Of a stretch of 64,000 nt of DNA, positions 43,301 through 53,500 are shown piece by piece. The first letter of the stretch is position 1, and each line of letters opens with the position of its first letter. The stretch covers positions 1,364,001-1,428,000 of the forward strand of contig JAKUDP010000003.1 in NCBI GenBank assembly GCA_022570795.1, read 5' to 3'. Source of the DNA: Sphaerulina vaccinii. Lineage: Eukaryota; Ascomycota; Dothideomycetes; Mycosphaerellales; Mycosphaerellaceae. The position numbers and the translations under genes are program-made. The notes below the pieces were generated by a model. That model did not search any database. It was not told the DNA's origin and saw only the letters and a program-made list of their open reading frames with translations.

Positions 43301-43390
43301 GGATTTGGCTGATGGAAGGAGATTCTCGTGTGTCTCGACATGTTCGAGGCGGTCCAGTAAATTGCATACTTCTTTGAATGGTAATGGCAT
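40361..43390 (-). CDS. ATP-dependent DNA ligase, fungal ligase IV-like paralogue
   Basis: Single exon of 1009 residues. An N-terminal helical DNA-binding domain (about 1-260) leads to the nucleotidyltransferase core. Motif I is ERKYDGEYCEIH with the AMP-accepting Lys289. GELVVFS is the motif III region, FFDLLLLDDEVV is motif IIIa, CEGLVLKPCD is motif IV and YIKLKKDYIAGM is motif V. An OB-fold part follows (about 500-650). A long disordered Ser/Arg-rich stretch (650-900) and a small C-terminal domain complete it. The C-terminal YDWRVLEACEGHDRG could be a degenerate BRCT end. At the Arg position of the usual KxDGxR motif there is Tyr. The layout fits the second, fungus-specific ligase IV-like family, not canonical LIG4 with tandem BRCTs. 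A DNA repair role is inferred. It is divergent from seryl-tRNA synthetase. Confidence 0.85.
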   Translation of the reverse strand: MPLPFKEVCNLLDRLEHVETHENLLPSAKSDRCKELVNSWFSSHRRQINELDVHGSCSLLSTLLPHWRTDRVYSLQAQGLCKILGRALGLSIARRTSLSAYNQPGNRDLAECFERVHREGGPPADPAVMLEDVDCMLQSLAGHSNFSDPSIPRLPPSSSETRDKLLGNVFRRTTPEEGKWLVRLVLKDLRPMQCDEAIILKSFHFLLPDLLRIQRDFTAAVTLLKNDLQRYPEKPDWRSEALHRKTIADAGTMRPLVGTKISRPNFHKGRGIDSCMKMMGSKNWVLERKYDGEYCEIHVDLTKSRNPADCIKIFSKSGKDSTQDRKGIHKTLVDTLRLGRPDCHFKKHAIILGELVVFSDQDDCIMSFEEIRKHVSRSGVFIGTEQDSLPWAHEHLAIVFFDLLLLDDEVVMNKPINERRIWLRETYKKIHGRAIGADWTKVDFAKPVNARRMLMHHFSMSNAKRCEGLVLKPCDVPYFSIEAHPADYRHSYIKLKKDYIAGMGDEEDFTVIGASYNAQQASTAGGKAFIKWTTFHLGCLMNKEDVRRYDARPRFKHVGAIDQEHCIPKAVLERANMLGNLRASPYNESDLPKNFDLEAPRSVKMSVVFDKPLVFEVLGSGYEKPSNCDYLMLRHPRVKKLHEDRDWTNCVTFQELQEKGRASRAAPVDSESQEVRRQIDKLERCCKRKIELDRLSIPSRSTVSPRKRMFATPEVSELRSSPLGKIPSSATTAPSPTMSPDSAKVCRRTITSAPVNAICRQRAVDAGTSAPRSSKRPCLEVQQQDIQEQSFRSTSSPLSEITNIANVGLATAPPKSKPTRAPADVVSADNLVLHIQPMLRVQSQHSQTSQADLQRSRSRCSRSPKCPFSNAVALLAPCVASTPYIVENLLGSHNSLAITSLSHWNRDSFSQLPLTQVVSESQSYEGMRKIVLVEGKRRRKTKELIARVRNLNDGQFRERVEVYDWRVLEACEGHDRGAEKLKMHFIGATLFDDTRERALFIGEREWVGV

Positions 43391-43815
43391 ATCTCATATG
43401 ATATTGTGTGGTAATGCTGGTGGATAGATATGCTGTGGTAGTCTCGATACCTGTTCTCGCGTGATCATAATGAGTGTGTAGTGCTCGTGACTGAGCCGAG
43501 TGTATGCTTTCCAAGAAGTCTAGTGATGGGAAGGGGCGACTGAAGTGAGGAAAGGCAAGATGAGAGCGCGTACGTAGCAGTCGCGTCAAAGTGAGGGAAC
43601 AAAGGAAGGAGCGTAGCGAATCACATGCCAGCGGAGTCCAGGTCCGACGTACAGTACCTTACTCACCAACGACCCCTCCAAAATTAATGAGGCTCCATTG
43701 GAGACACCGACAGAACAGTCACACGTTCGACTCATAACACCACTTTCAAGCTTACAAGAGGACGAACTCGCACATCTTCACCAGAAAACAGAAAGAAGAG
43801 AACAACACCGCCACA
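43391..43815. promoter_or_regulatory. Shared divergent upstream region
   Basis: 425 bp between the starts of the ligase-like gene (minus) and seryl-tRNA synthetase (plus). The plus-side leader (43740-43815) is A/C-rich and ends CGCCACAATG, a strong fungal start context. No named element is claimed. Confidence 0.45.
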
Positions 43816-45276
43816 ATGTTGGACCTTAACGATTTCATCAAGGATCGAGGAGGAAATCCCGAGAAGATCAAGGAGTCACAGCGACGCAGACATGCTCCAG
43901 AGGAAGTGGTCGACGAGGTGGTTGCCTTGTTCGAAGACCACCGAAAGACACAGTATGAAGCTGGCACAACCATGGGAGCCAAGATCAATACGGTGCAGAA
44001 AGCAATGGGTGCAAACAAGAAGGCTAAGGGCCCTGCAGAGGAGTTTAAGAAGCTCGTTGCTGAGAAAGACGAACTGGCCAAGCAGAAATCAGAGCTCGAG
44101 AAGCAGGCCGCAGAGAAGCAGAAGGAACTGCTGAAGAAGGCAAAGAGCATTGGCAACTACGTCCACGACACTGTGCCAGTCTCCAACAACGAGGACAACA
44201 ACTCCATCATACGCACATGGGCACCAGATGGTGTGGATGTGACGAAGAAGGACTGCATGTCTCACCATGAGGTCCTCACGAGAATAGACGGCTACGACCC
44301 TGAGCGTGGAGTCAAGATTGTGGGACATCGTGGCTACTGTCTGACTGGATACGGGCTCTTCCTCAATCTGGCACTCGTCAACTATGGTCTCGAGTTCCTC
44401 TTCAACAAGGGCTACAAACCCAATCAGCCACCATTCTTCATGCTCCGTGAAGCCATGGCCAAGACAGCACAGCTCGAACAATTTGACGAAGAGCTGTACA
44501 AGGTCACCGAGAAGGAGAACGACCCAGCTACAGACAAGTACCTGATCGCAACTTCAGAACAGCCCATCTCTGCTCTTCATGAGGGCGAGTGGCTCAACCC
44601 AACAGATCTTCCAATCAAGTATGCCGGCTACTCGACATGTTTCCGAAAAGAGGCTGGCTCTCACGGCAAGGATGCCTGGGGAATCTTCCGTGTCCACCAG
44701 TTCGAGAAGATTGAGCAGTTCATCTTCTGCAATCCTGAAGATTCATGGACACACTTCGACGAAATGATCAACACTTCTGAAGAGTTCTACAAGTCTCTCA
44801 ATCTCCCATACCAAGTCGTCGCAATCGTCTCCGGAGCTCTCAACAACGCTGCCGCAAAGAAGTACGATCTTGAGGCATGGTTCCCATTCCAAGGCGAATA
44901 CAAGGAACTCGTCTCTTGCTCCAACTGCACAGACTACCAGACCCGCGAGCTTGAAGTGCGGTTCGGTCAGAAGAAGCAGACGGATGCCAGCCATCAGAAA
45001 TCGTATGTGCACGCGCTGAATTCTACCCTGTGCGCTACTGAGAGAGCACTCTGCTGTGTGCTGGAGAACTACCAGCGCGAGGATGGCATCGAGGTGCCGG
45101 AGGTCCTCCGCAAGTACATCCCAGGACAGCCAGAGTTCTTACCATACGTCAAGGACCTGCCCAAGGACTCCACCTCGCTAAAGGCCAAGGGTGTTGCAGA
45201 GCAGAAGAAGGGCGGTGGCAAGCCACAGGTGCCTGGTGAGGGCGAAGTTGTCTCGCGAACAAAGGCGGTTGCCTAG
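43816..45276 (+). CDS. Cytosolic seryl-tRNA synthetase
   Basis: Single exon, 486 residues. It starts MLDLNDFIKDRGGNPEKIKESQRRR, the conserved cytosolic SerRS N-terminus, and the two long antiparallel helices of the tRNA-binding arm occupy about residues 30-115. The class II core follows. GYCLTGYGLFLNLALVNYGLEFL and PFFMLREAM lie near motif 1. KYLIATSEQPISALHEGEW and YSTCFRKEAGSHGKDAWGIFRVHQFEKIEQF make up motif 2 with the ATP-binding Arg. LNSTLCATERALCCVLENYQ is motif 3. A Lys/Gly-rich C-terminal tail typical of eukaryotic SerRS ends the protein. It charges tRNA-Ser and tRNA-Sec-type substrates with serine in the cytosol. No mitochondrial presequence is present. Confidence 0.96.
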   Translation: MLDLNDFIKDRGGNPEKIKESQRRRHAPEEVVDEVVALFEDHRKTQYEAGTTMGAKINTVQKAMGANKKAKGPAEEFKKLVAEKDELAKQKSELEKQAAEKQKELLKKAKSIGNYVHDTVPVSNNEDNNSIIRTWAPDGVDVTKKDCMSHHEVLTRIDGYDPERGVKIVGHRGYCLTGYGLFLNLALVNYGLEFLFNKGYKPNQPPFFMLREAMAKTAQLEQFDEELYKVTEKENDPATDKYLIATSEQPISALHEGEWLNPTDLPIKYAGYSTCFRKEAGSHGKDAWGIFRVHQFEKIEQFIFCNPEDSWTHFDEMINTSEEFYKSLNLPYQVVAIVSGALNNAAAKKYDLEAWFPFQGEYKELVSCSNCTDYQTRELEVRFGQKKQTDASHQKSYVHALNSTLCATERALCCVLENYQREDGIEVPEVLRKYIPGQPEFLPYVKDLPKDSTSLKAKGVAEQKKGGGKPQVPGEGEVVSRTKAVA

Positions 45277-45933
45277 GAGAAGCGCTTTTATAAGGGGCTC
45301 AAGGATAGGATGAAGAGGATGCTCAAGTGAGGGCTGCATGATCAGCCATGATATGATGTGGCACAAGACAGGTCATCACTGTCAACGATTGATATGAGGA
45401 AGACGCGAGCACTCGGCATGCGGTATGCTGGGACGGCGTGTATGTGATCGCTACAATGACGTGCCGCCAAGCAGCAGTCAGAGCCTTAGAAGATACTCGA
45501 GCAAGAAATATATCCAAGCAGATCATCGCTGGCCAGACGTGATCCACTCCCCCGCGCGATCTACTCCCTTCCACGTAGATATTGAACAGAGAACAAGTGC
45601 AATTCCGCCACTCCTGATACTGTTCGCTAACCAGCAAGACAGCTCCGAAACCGCACCACAAGGCTCCCAGCTTTGACAGGTGGGATGAGGCTCCTCAGAG
45701 ACTCCAAGCTAGGTGGAGACGGAAAGGCAGGGATAGCCTCATCTTAGGCTGCCTCGCAAGGTAGCTCACCTCCCTCTCTCTCATTATCGCGTGAGCTGGC
45801 ATCGAAGCGGGTTGTCATGGTGATGTGAAGGTGGGAAAGTTGAAGCGAGTGAGCTTACAAACTTCGACTTCACTTCTAATACAAAACATCGCCACCGACA
45901 ACTCAAACAATTCACAAACACCACGACGCCAAG
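45277..45933. other. Intergenic region
   Basis: 657 bp between seryl-tRNA synthetase and the first small membrane protein. The last 80 bp are a CA-rich leader. Short ORFs only. Confidence 0.5.
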
Positions 45934-46508
45934 ATGGTTCGAAGTATGTATCGCCGCCTCCTCGCCAGCGTCACTCCTAGCTCATTCTCGCAGGCAAAAC
46001 TCCCACCCTCGGCCCAGAAGGTCAAGCCCTCGGCCCCCAAGGAGCCCGAGTAGGGTCAAACGTCCTCAATCACAACAATTTCAACTACAACTCCACCCAT
46101 TCAAGTCAAGGAGACTTCTCCCTCCTTCCCCGACCCGATCAATCCCTCGACGAGAAGATTCTCGCAATCTGGATGACAGTCTTCGCGGTCTTTGGTGGAA
46201 CTTCAGCTCTCGCTTGGTTGGTGCTGTACGCGGTTGCGTATCTCAAGGTCAAAATTCGAAGAGGACTTGCGATGCCGCAGAAGAAGTATTGGATTGATTT
46301 GGTCAAGATTGCGGCTGTTGCTGTGAGCGCTGTGGCGCATCATCTTGTGATTGTGGGAGTTTGGTACGCGATTCCTGATGCCAGTTGGGCTAGTGCTGGG
46401 TTGGCGCAGGTTGCGATTAGGAGTGCGAGGTTGATTGTGCAGGTGGAGATTGGAGTTAGTTTAGTCGTTGCGGGTGTTCTCATGGGGATGGTCTTGGTTC
46501 TGGGATGA
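45934..46508 (+). CDS. Small multi-pass membrane protein, first of three
   Basis: Two exons, 45934-45943 (ten bases: ATG GTT CGA A) and 45994-46508, with a 50-nt intron (GTATGTATC...CATTCTCGCAG). The product has 174 residues. The N-terminus is a polar repeat-like stretch (TLGPEGQALGPQGARVG), then three hydrophobic segments. These are roughly IWMTVFAVFGGTSALAWLVL, LVKIAAVAVSAVAHHLVIVG and VEIGVSLVVAGVLMGMVLVL. Between the first two is a basic loop VKIRRGLAMPQKKY. The first exon was found by phase: it joins exactly to the exon that stays open to 46508. I recognise no family. The two genes that follow encode proteins of similar length and topology. Confidence 0.68.
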
Positions 46509-46921
46509 ACGTGGAATGATGTGGTACCTCCAAGGTGAATGTGCGCCTGGAACAATAGAAGCTGTTCACATGCAGGAGCTGTTCGTTTTTAACAGTGGAC
46601 AATTGACAATAAGGATCTTGGCTCTTCAGCTCTCATCCATAAATACCATCCTCAAACCTTTCAACGTTCAATAACAATTTGACTGGCTTGGAAGCAGATC
46701 ATCAAAGACAAATAGAGGTATGCCTACTTACTTTTCGACCACTCTATATGTCCTGTTCCAGCTAACAGTGGTTGTCAGCGCAACATCACCGGCGAGTTCA
46801 CAAACAAGAAGCCATCGGACCACGCCGACCATCCTCTCCTCACAAGCATCGACAACCAGGCTCTCTCGCATACCGTCGCGGGAAGTCTAAGACCAACACA
46901 AGAACTCGAGAGGATCCAAAC

Positions 46922-47395
46922 ATGGCGTCCCCATCCGAACGCATGTGCGCACTTACTGCGGCCGATTCAAAGACGTGCTTCGACTCGCCAGTCCTCGAAA
47001 ACCACAACATTACAGCCACTGGACACGTCGCACTTGTCGCTGCCTCGATGCTCGTCTTCGCCGCCGGCACTTTCATCGCTCTCCTTCTGCAACTGGTGGG
47101 CGTCGCTGTGGAAAAGCACTTTCGCCGTATGCTGGGCTTGAAGAAGCGCCAACGACCGGCTCTTCACGCACCGACCATCGTTCTGCTTGCAGTACTGCAG
47201 CTCGCACTCTTCCTGGCTATCACAGTGCCGCAAGCGCAGGAGAATGGTTTTTGGGGAGAAAGCTCCCTGAAGACTCGAGCTCTCGTCGGCGCTTCCAGAT
47301 GTCTCTTGATGCAGGGGGCAGTGGCAAACAGTCTGCTGGGCGCTCTAGGTCTGCTCATAGCGCCGTGGGTTGTGATGAAGGCGCTGGACGACTAG
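46922..47395 (+). CDS. Small multi-pass membrane protein, second of three
   Basis: 157 residues from the ATG in AAACATGGCG. The short N-terminal segment contains MCALTAADSKTCF, then three hydrophobic segments: VALVAASMLVFAAGTFIALL, APTIVLLAVLQLALFLAITV and NSLLGALGLLIAPWVVM. A basic loop KHFRRMLGLKKRQRP joins the first two. The CALTxxDxxxCF motif recurs in the next gene at the same place, so the two are probably tandem paralogues. A likely 5'-UTR intron (donor GGTATGCC near 46718, acceptor TTGTCAG near 46788) lies upstream. The ORF is open further upstream to 46772, but that part is Arg/His/Pro-rich and not membrane-like. Function unknown. Confidence 0.68.
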   Translation: MASPSERMCALTAADSKTCFDSPVLENHNITATGHVALVAASMLVFAAGTFIALLLQLVGVAVEKHFRRMLGLKKRQRPALHAPTIVLLAVLQLALFLAITVPQAQENGFWGESSLKTRALVGASRCLLMQGAVANSLLGALGLLIAPWVVMKALDD

Positions 47396-47718
47396 AGTGT
47401 CTGTGTCTCCCTAGGCAGATTCGATGACTATTTGTCGGCATGAGAAGCTTCGGTTGCAGACAAAGAAGGACATCTGCGCATCCGCTTCTGGAACAAAGGA
47501 TGACAGCATTGCGTGCATGCCATTGATTTCTTTGTTCTTCCGTTTCGAGATCGACGGATTAGGCTTGACAATGGAAAAGTCGCTGTGGAACGTATAGCCC
47601 TTCAAGTCCTCCGTTTCCCGGCCAATTGCTTCGTTAGCACCACTTTCTTCATCCTAAGCAGTCAATACAATTCAACTCAGGCAGCATTGCCATCGAGCAG
47701 ACAGAATCTTATATCACC

Positions 47719-48201
47719 ATGGACTCCAACTCTTTATCAGCCCGCTGGTGTGCACTCACCTCAAGCGACCCCAGCAACTGTTTCCCAAAGCTCGTCATCA
47801 CGCCGCCACCGGAACGGACTCCAGCAGACATAGCTACGCTTGTCTTCACCTGGTTATTGCTTACCTTCGGCAGCATCGTCCTCGCCGTCGTGGTCCAGCT
47901 CTTTGCATACTATGTCTTTCCCAGCCTACGATTGGTAGATCGGGAGTACAAGCATACTATCCTAAGCACTCTCAACGTCGTCCTCGCCGCCGCGATACCG
48001 ACTGTCTACGTCCTGGTCTGGAAGTTCTGGGACGAGCGCGAGGCAGATATTTTACCTATGCAGGATGCATCGATTGGTCTCTTGTTCGGAGGAATATTGT
48101 TGGTTGGTATGGTCGTTGTTTTGGGCTTTCGGATCATTTGGTCTATACCTGCGTGGTTCAGCCGTTCCACCTCATCAGCACCCAAAGTGGTCATGAAATG
48201 A
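47719..48201 (+). CDS. Small multi-pass membrane protein, third of three
   Basis: 160 residues, single exon, starting CACCATGGACTCC, a strong start context. The N-terminus RWCALTSSDPSNCF matches the motif of the preceding gene. Hydrophobic segments follow: IATLVFTWLLLTFGSIVLAV with VVQLFAYYVF, TLNVVLAAAIPTVYVLVW, and IGLLFGGILLVGMVVVLGFR. The last is reminiscent of the end of the first gene in the row. A basic loop follows the first span. It lies only 123 bp left of the transposon block and is not RIP-mutated, so RIP did not leak into it. Function unknown. Confidence 0.7.
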   Translation: MDSNSLSARWCALTSSDPSNCFPKLVITPPPERTPADIATLVFTWLLLTFGSIVLAVVVQLFAYYVFPSLRLVDREYKHTILSTLNVVLAAAIPTVYVLVWKFWDEREADILPMQDASIGLLFGGILLVGMVVVLGFRIIWSIPAWFSRSTSSAPKVVMK

Positions 48202-48318
48202 GGAAGGATGGCGACTTTCGGGATTGGACAAACATGACCGTGCTTTCAGAAATGATTGTGTGATATAGTATGCCGTACAATTCTGTTAATTTTAAGGCAT
48301 CCTCAGGTGTCAATCAAG
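48202..48318. other. Short spacer before the transposon
   Basis: About 117 bp of unmutated sequence, probably the 3' end of the preceding gene; nothing else seen. Confidence 0.5.
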
Positions 48319-48323
48319 AATGC
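48319..48323. repeat. Target-site duplication AATGC, left copy
   Basis: AATGC directly precedes the left LTR and is repeated directly after the right LTR at 63641-63645. This is the expected 5-bp duplication of an LTR-retrotransposon insertion. Confidence 0.88.
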
Positions 48324-48434
48324 TGTTACGTAAGAGCTTGGCACCTGACACTCAGCCTTACACCTTCCACTTAGATAGCAGACTCTCTCAATTAACAATA
48401 CTACTATATATGTCTTTGATATGCTTTCCTACTA
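48324..48434 (+). repeat. Gypsy 5' LTR, 111 bp
   Basis: Begins TGTTACGTAAGAGC and ends CCTACTA. It is identical to the right LTR over the first 69 bases. After that there are seven differences, each a T where the right LTR has C (five in CpA, two in CpG context), including the terminal CCA to CTA. Confidence 0.9.
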
Positions 48435-48849
48435 ATTAGTAGCTCGCATTATACTAAAGGTCCGATTCCTTTATAGCTATAGTACCTTTTCTCCCAAGAA
48501 CACCCGCCCGCAAGCCCTGGACTTGCACCAACCTACCTATTAGAAAAGCGCTAGAAGACGACTACTAGTCGACGAGAGCCGACTACTAGTAAGTAGCTAT
48601 ACTATTAAGACTTCTACTACGCAACTACTTGATTACTACTAGTCCCGGCGTAATCGCTGCCTACCTACCCTTCAAAAGCTCCTTATATAATAGCTATACG
48701 AAGCCCTATAATATAAGCGGCTTCCCGCAGAACAACTATAGTTACTCGAAATAGAATTAATAGTATAGTTACGACTATATTATACCGATGCCCCCTGCCC
48801 TACTTTCTGCAGTCTATAACAAGTTAACTATTAAACAACTACAACTTAT

Positions 48850-50400
48850 CTACTAGTACTATAGCTTCTCTAAGTGCAACCTACGTATTAGTATAGTTTA
48901 AGCTAAAGTACTCGTATATAAGTATATTGCTTTCGACAACTACGCTAGGAATATTATCTACCTAAGCGAGTAGCTTACGAACAATTAATAATAAAAGTCC
49001 GCTAAATAACAATTTATTAAGTTGGTACTTAAGCTTAATCTTAAACCCTAGCTAACTATACTAGAGACCTCCCTAGTAGGAGTAGAAGTACTAGATATAC
49101 TAGCTCTAATATAACGACGACTATTTTAGTAGCTAGCACGTCGACGAAGATCTTACTAGTTCTTAACCGAGTAGAGGATTAATATACTATTAGATAATAT
49201 AGCTAGACGCGCCTTTACTATAGAGTAGCGAGAGGAGCTCGCGAACCTTATCGCAGATATCGTTATAGATATACCCGATAATTGTTAGAATAACTAGAAT
49301 AATAATCGTCTATTAGATAATAATAACAACTTCCGAGATTAGGAAATCGGGTACTTTTACCCCGACCTAGCCGTAGACCTAGGTCAAGGCGACGTTGTTA
49401 CTATAGGTACTAACCTAATCTTCCGAGACGTTTACTTATTTATCGACTATATAAAGGATACCGTAGTATACTATAGTAAAGTATATATTAAGAATTGTAT
49501 CCCTATATTACTCTATAGTCGCGCTTAGCTATAGTTTACGTCGAGTCTCAGAGAGGCTACGAAGGTCGGTCTACGACATAGCGGCATTAACCTCTAGTAC
49601 TCTACCCTCTCGGATATATTTAAAGTACTACTAGGTTAGTCTCTCGATAAGCTTACGAAATGCCGGTATACGCTACGAGACGCTATAGATAGCCGCGATA
49701 TTAATTCCTATATTATAGAAGTATAACGCCTAGTAATATATATAGGTATAACTACTATGCTTTAGTAACTAACCTTCGCCTATACGAAGATCGATGCTTC
49801 CTTTAAGTAGGGTATTACTCTTCCTACTATAACTATAACTATATAAGACTATATCTGCGACCTATAAGAGAAGAGCGATAACTAGTATTAGATCGCTTCT
49901 CGCTTGCTTCGAGCCTTGCTAAGTACTACGAATACTCGACAATCTTGCTAAGGTAATAATACTTAGTATCGCTAAAACTTTAGTTTCGGTTATCGATATA
50001 ATAACAACTATTTAACTACTAACTACGATCGTCTATAGACTCGCCTATACGACAAGACGATAGAGACTTACGAGAAACCCTCGTACAAGAAGTCTTACGC
50101 CGATTCTAAGGACAATAAGCCAAAGTCCGAAGAAAAGGACAAGTATAAGTTTAAAGAGTTATAGGACAAGGAGTATCGAAGCTACGATCGCAGAGATAGG
50201 CGCGATTGTTATAACTATAACGAGCGTCGTAACGAGCGCTATAATCGCGACAAGCGAGATAGTAAGGAGAGACGCGATAGTAGACGTAGAGGATACTACT
50301 AGGTATACTACGTAGATATAGACGACGAGTATAATAAGTAGTTAGATAACTCCGCTAGTAACAAACGAGAGGCTAAGACCTATTATATTAGCGACTAAGA
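48850..50400 (+). pseudogene. Gag-like region of the gypsy element
   Basis: Plus-strand frames read through many TAG/TAA stops. The first part has helical, hydrophobic-charged stretches. The end is strongly charged (EEKDKYKFKEL, RDRRDCYNYNERRNERYNRD), as in the nucleic-acid-binding C-terminus of Gag. I see no intact CCHC zinc knuckle. The limits are approximate. Confidence 0.6.
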
Positions 50401-50559
50401 TAGCGGCGAGGTTCTTTGCTATAGTTATAATTCGTCCTTCGATATATAAGGCGAACTAGACGACTACCTAGACGCTACGAGCTATCGACGGCAGTTGTAA
50501 AGGCTGCTAGAACCTCGAAGCAATCGGCGTTATCTAAGTAGCTTATAATATATACTACT

Positions 50560-53500
50560 ATATAGGTCGCCCTAGTAAAGGGTGCACTAGCACGACCGAT
50601 CTACCTAGACTCGGGCAATCCTTTTACTATCGTAGGTAGGAATTTCTTTTAGAAATATTATATTATAGCCGTAGAATATATAGCAGATCGACTACTTAAT
50701 GTCCTTAGAGTTAGTAACGGCCGATCGCGACTAACGACACAAGTCTTACTATAGCTCTACCTTATATCTATAGGGTCGACGGAGCTGCTACCTATTATAT
50801 AGAATATATATATTATTAACTATCTTAAGGTAGGTATGCTACTAGGCACCGACCTAATATACTAGATAGGTATAGTACTTAACTTCGCTATATTAGAGCT
50901 GCGATAGGGAGAAGGTTAATATAGTATACTACTTACTATATACGGCTCTAAGCCGACGAAGAAGCAACTACAAGCACTACGACGAATCGCCGTATATACT
51001 ATAAAGACTTTAATCTTGCGACTATATAGTATCGGATAGTTGCAGATCCGCTTAACTAAGTAAAGACTCTATAAACCTTACTTACTTATCCCTAATTACG
51101 ACGGCGTATTAATATAGATTATACGCTCTAATTAAAGTTTTATTTAAGTAGTTAATTATAGTCCCGATATTATAATCTTTAATATAGAAGTAGCTATAGG
51201 TTGGCTCGAAGATAGCTAGCAAGAACTTAAACCTACTATAGATATAGGTTAGCTCTAGGCCGAGTACGGCGACTAGTCTATAGATATTTATATAGTTAAT
51301 ATATCGACTAACGACTTATATCTACTTTACGAGGCTATTATAGGAGACAACGAGGATAGTATTAATAAAGGATAGGCTGCGCGAGGAGCGATTACGAAGG
51401 GAGCTAAAGGACTTTAGTAATAGATAAGCTTTGGCACTACTATCTATAGTAAGCTAGAGGTAGTACGAAGACTCGACGAGGTTATCGCCGCGTATCCTAC
51501 TCTTTTTATAGACGATAGGAAACAAGCCAAAGTACCTAAAGAAGAATATATACCTATTCTATTAATAGATAGATAGGAAAAGTACAAAGCACGTATAGCT
51601 TATAAGGTCTACCTAATAGGCGCGCGAGACCGCGAATTTATTAATAATATATATAATAAACTATACAAACAAGAACGAATAGACTAGTCTAGGGATCCGA
51701 CACCCTTCGCCTTTCTAGTATTTGTAGTCTATAGGATAGTAGATAGTAAGAAGAAGGGACGAGTAGTTATCGATATACGAGGTTTTAACATAGTATCTAT
51801 ACCTAACTTATACCTAATACCTCTACAAACCGACATTACCTCTACTATATAAGGATGCAAGTATATCTTAACTATCGACACTATAGCTTTCTTTTATTAA
51901 TAGCATATAAAGAAGGAGCATCGCGATAGGCTTATAGTAGTGTTATATTATAGCTAGGAACGGTATAACGTTACCTTAATAGGATACCGCAACGCGCTAC
52001 TATATATATAGCATTAGATCGACCGCATATTGCAGGAAGCTAGTTATTTGTCTTTTGCAAAGGCTTATATTAATAATATTATTATCTATAGCCGTATGCT
52101 AGACGACTATATCGCGCATCTCGACAAACTATTTATAGCGCTTAACGAAGCTAGTCTAACCCTCTTACCGAAGAAGTCTTTTATCGGCTTCCTATCTATT
52201 AAGCTACTTAGGTAGTATATTAATAGTCTAGGTATTACGACATCTGAGGATAAGCTAGTAGCTATATAGAATCTCGACTTCCTACCTACCTTGAAGGACC
52301 TAGAGTACTATATAGGCCTAACGAGCTAGCTATAACATTACGTAGCTTACTACGCTTAGCTAGTTAAACTACTATAGTAGCAAAAGATATAAGGCTTAAA
52401 GAAAGTACCTCTAAGTAGACAAGTACGAAAGTACTTTATAGTAACTTTATAGATCAAGCGAGAACTACACCTAGTCGACGCGTTTAACGCATTATAGGAG
52501 GTATTTGCATAACCCTCGATACTATATTACTACGATAGGTAACGCCCGCTCTTCGTCCTTATAGACGCGTCGAAGCAAAGGGGTTTTGGCATTATAATTG
52601 CCTATATTAAAGGCGACGTAGTAACGGCAAAGCTACTATAGACGAAGCTATAGCCGGTACTATTCCTTTCTAAGACCTTGTCTATAGCTAAGCGACGCTA
52701 CTAGCCGACTAAATTGGAAGTTGCTTGCCTAGTCTAGACGATCCGCAAGACCTATTAGATAGTCGAAGCTTGCGAGAAGCTAGTTATATACTTAACCGAC
52801 TACTCTATAATAATAGCAATTATTATATAGACTTCTCTTATATTAAGTTCGGTCGACAAGCTTAATAATAGATTAACGAGAGCTTTATAATACCTCTCCT
52901 AGTTCGGTAATCTATAGGTAGAATATGTCCTAGAACGCGACTATATTATACTAGATACTTTGTCTTGTCTACTAGATAGGGGAGTTGTTAATAAAGAGGA
53001 CGACGTGCTTAAAGATTTAGTCTTATCTAATAACGTCTCGACAATATAGATTAATAATATATTTAGGTAGGAGCTACGCCGAGTATATAAGACTAATAAG
53101 TACTTTAGCAACATCGCTAATATACTATTAACTACCGAACTAGGCAGCTCCGCTTTCTCTATAATAGATAGACTAATCTATAACGGTTAGCGTCTATATA
53201 TCCTACGCTCGCTATAAGGCGATTTGTTCGAGCAAGCCTACGACGAGTAGCAATATATAGGCTTCTACCGAGTCTACGAGCGCTTGTCTAGTATGTATTT
53301 TATCCGAAAAATAGCAAAGTACTTGCGAATCTACCTTAAGTATTGCCCGGATTGCTAGATATTAATAACAAAGCAATATCGACCCTATAGAGCGCTCAAA
53401 CCGATATAGTCTCTAAAGATACCTTACTATATAATTACTATAGACTTCGTTATCGGACTACTACGAACCGACGACAACTATAACGCGATCCTTATATTAA

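Noticed and set aside
52030..52215. Real 61-residue gene
   Set aside because: It is the longest surviving piece of the gypsy reverse transcriptase between RIP-made stops.
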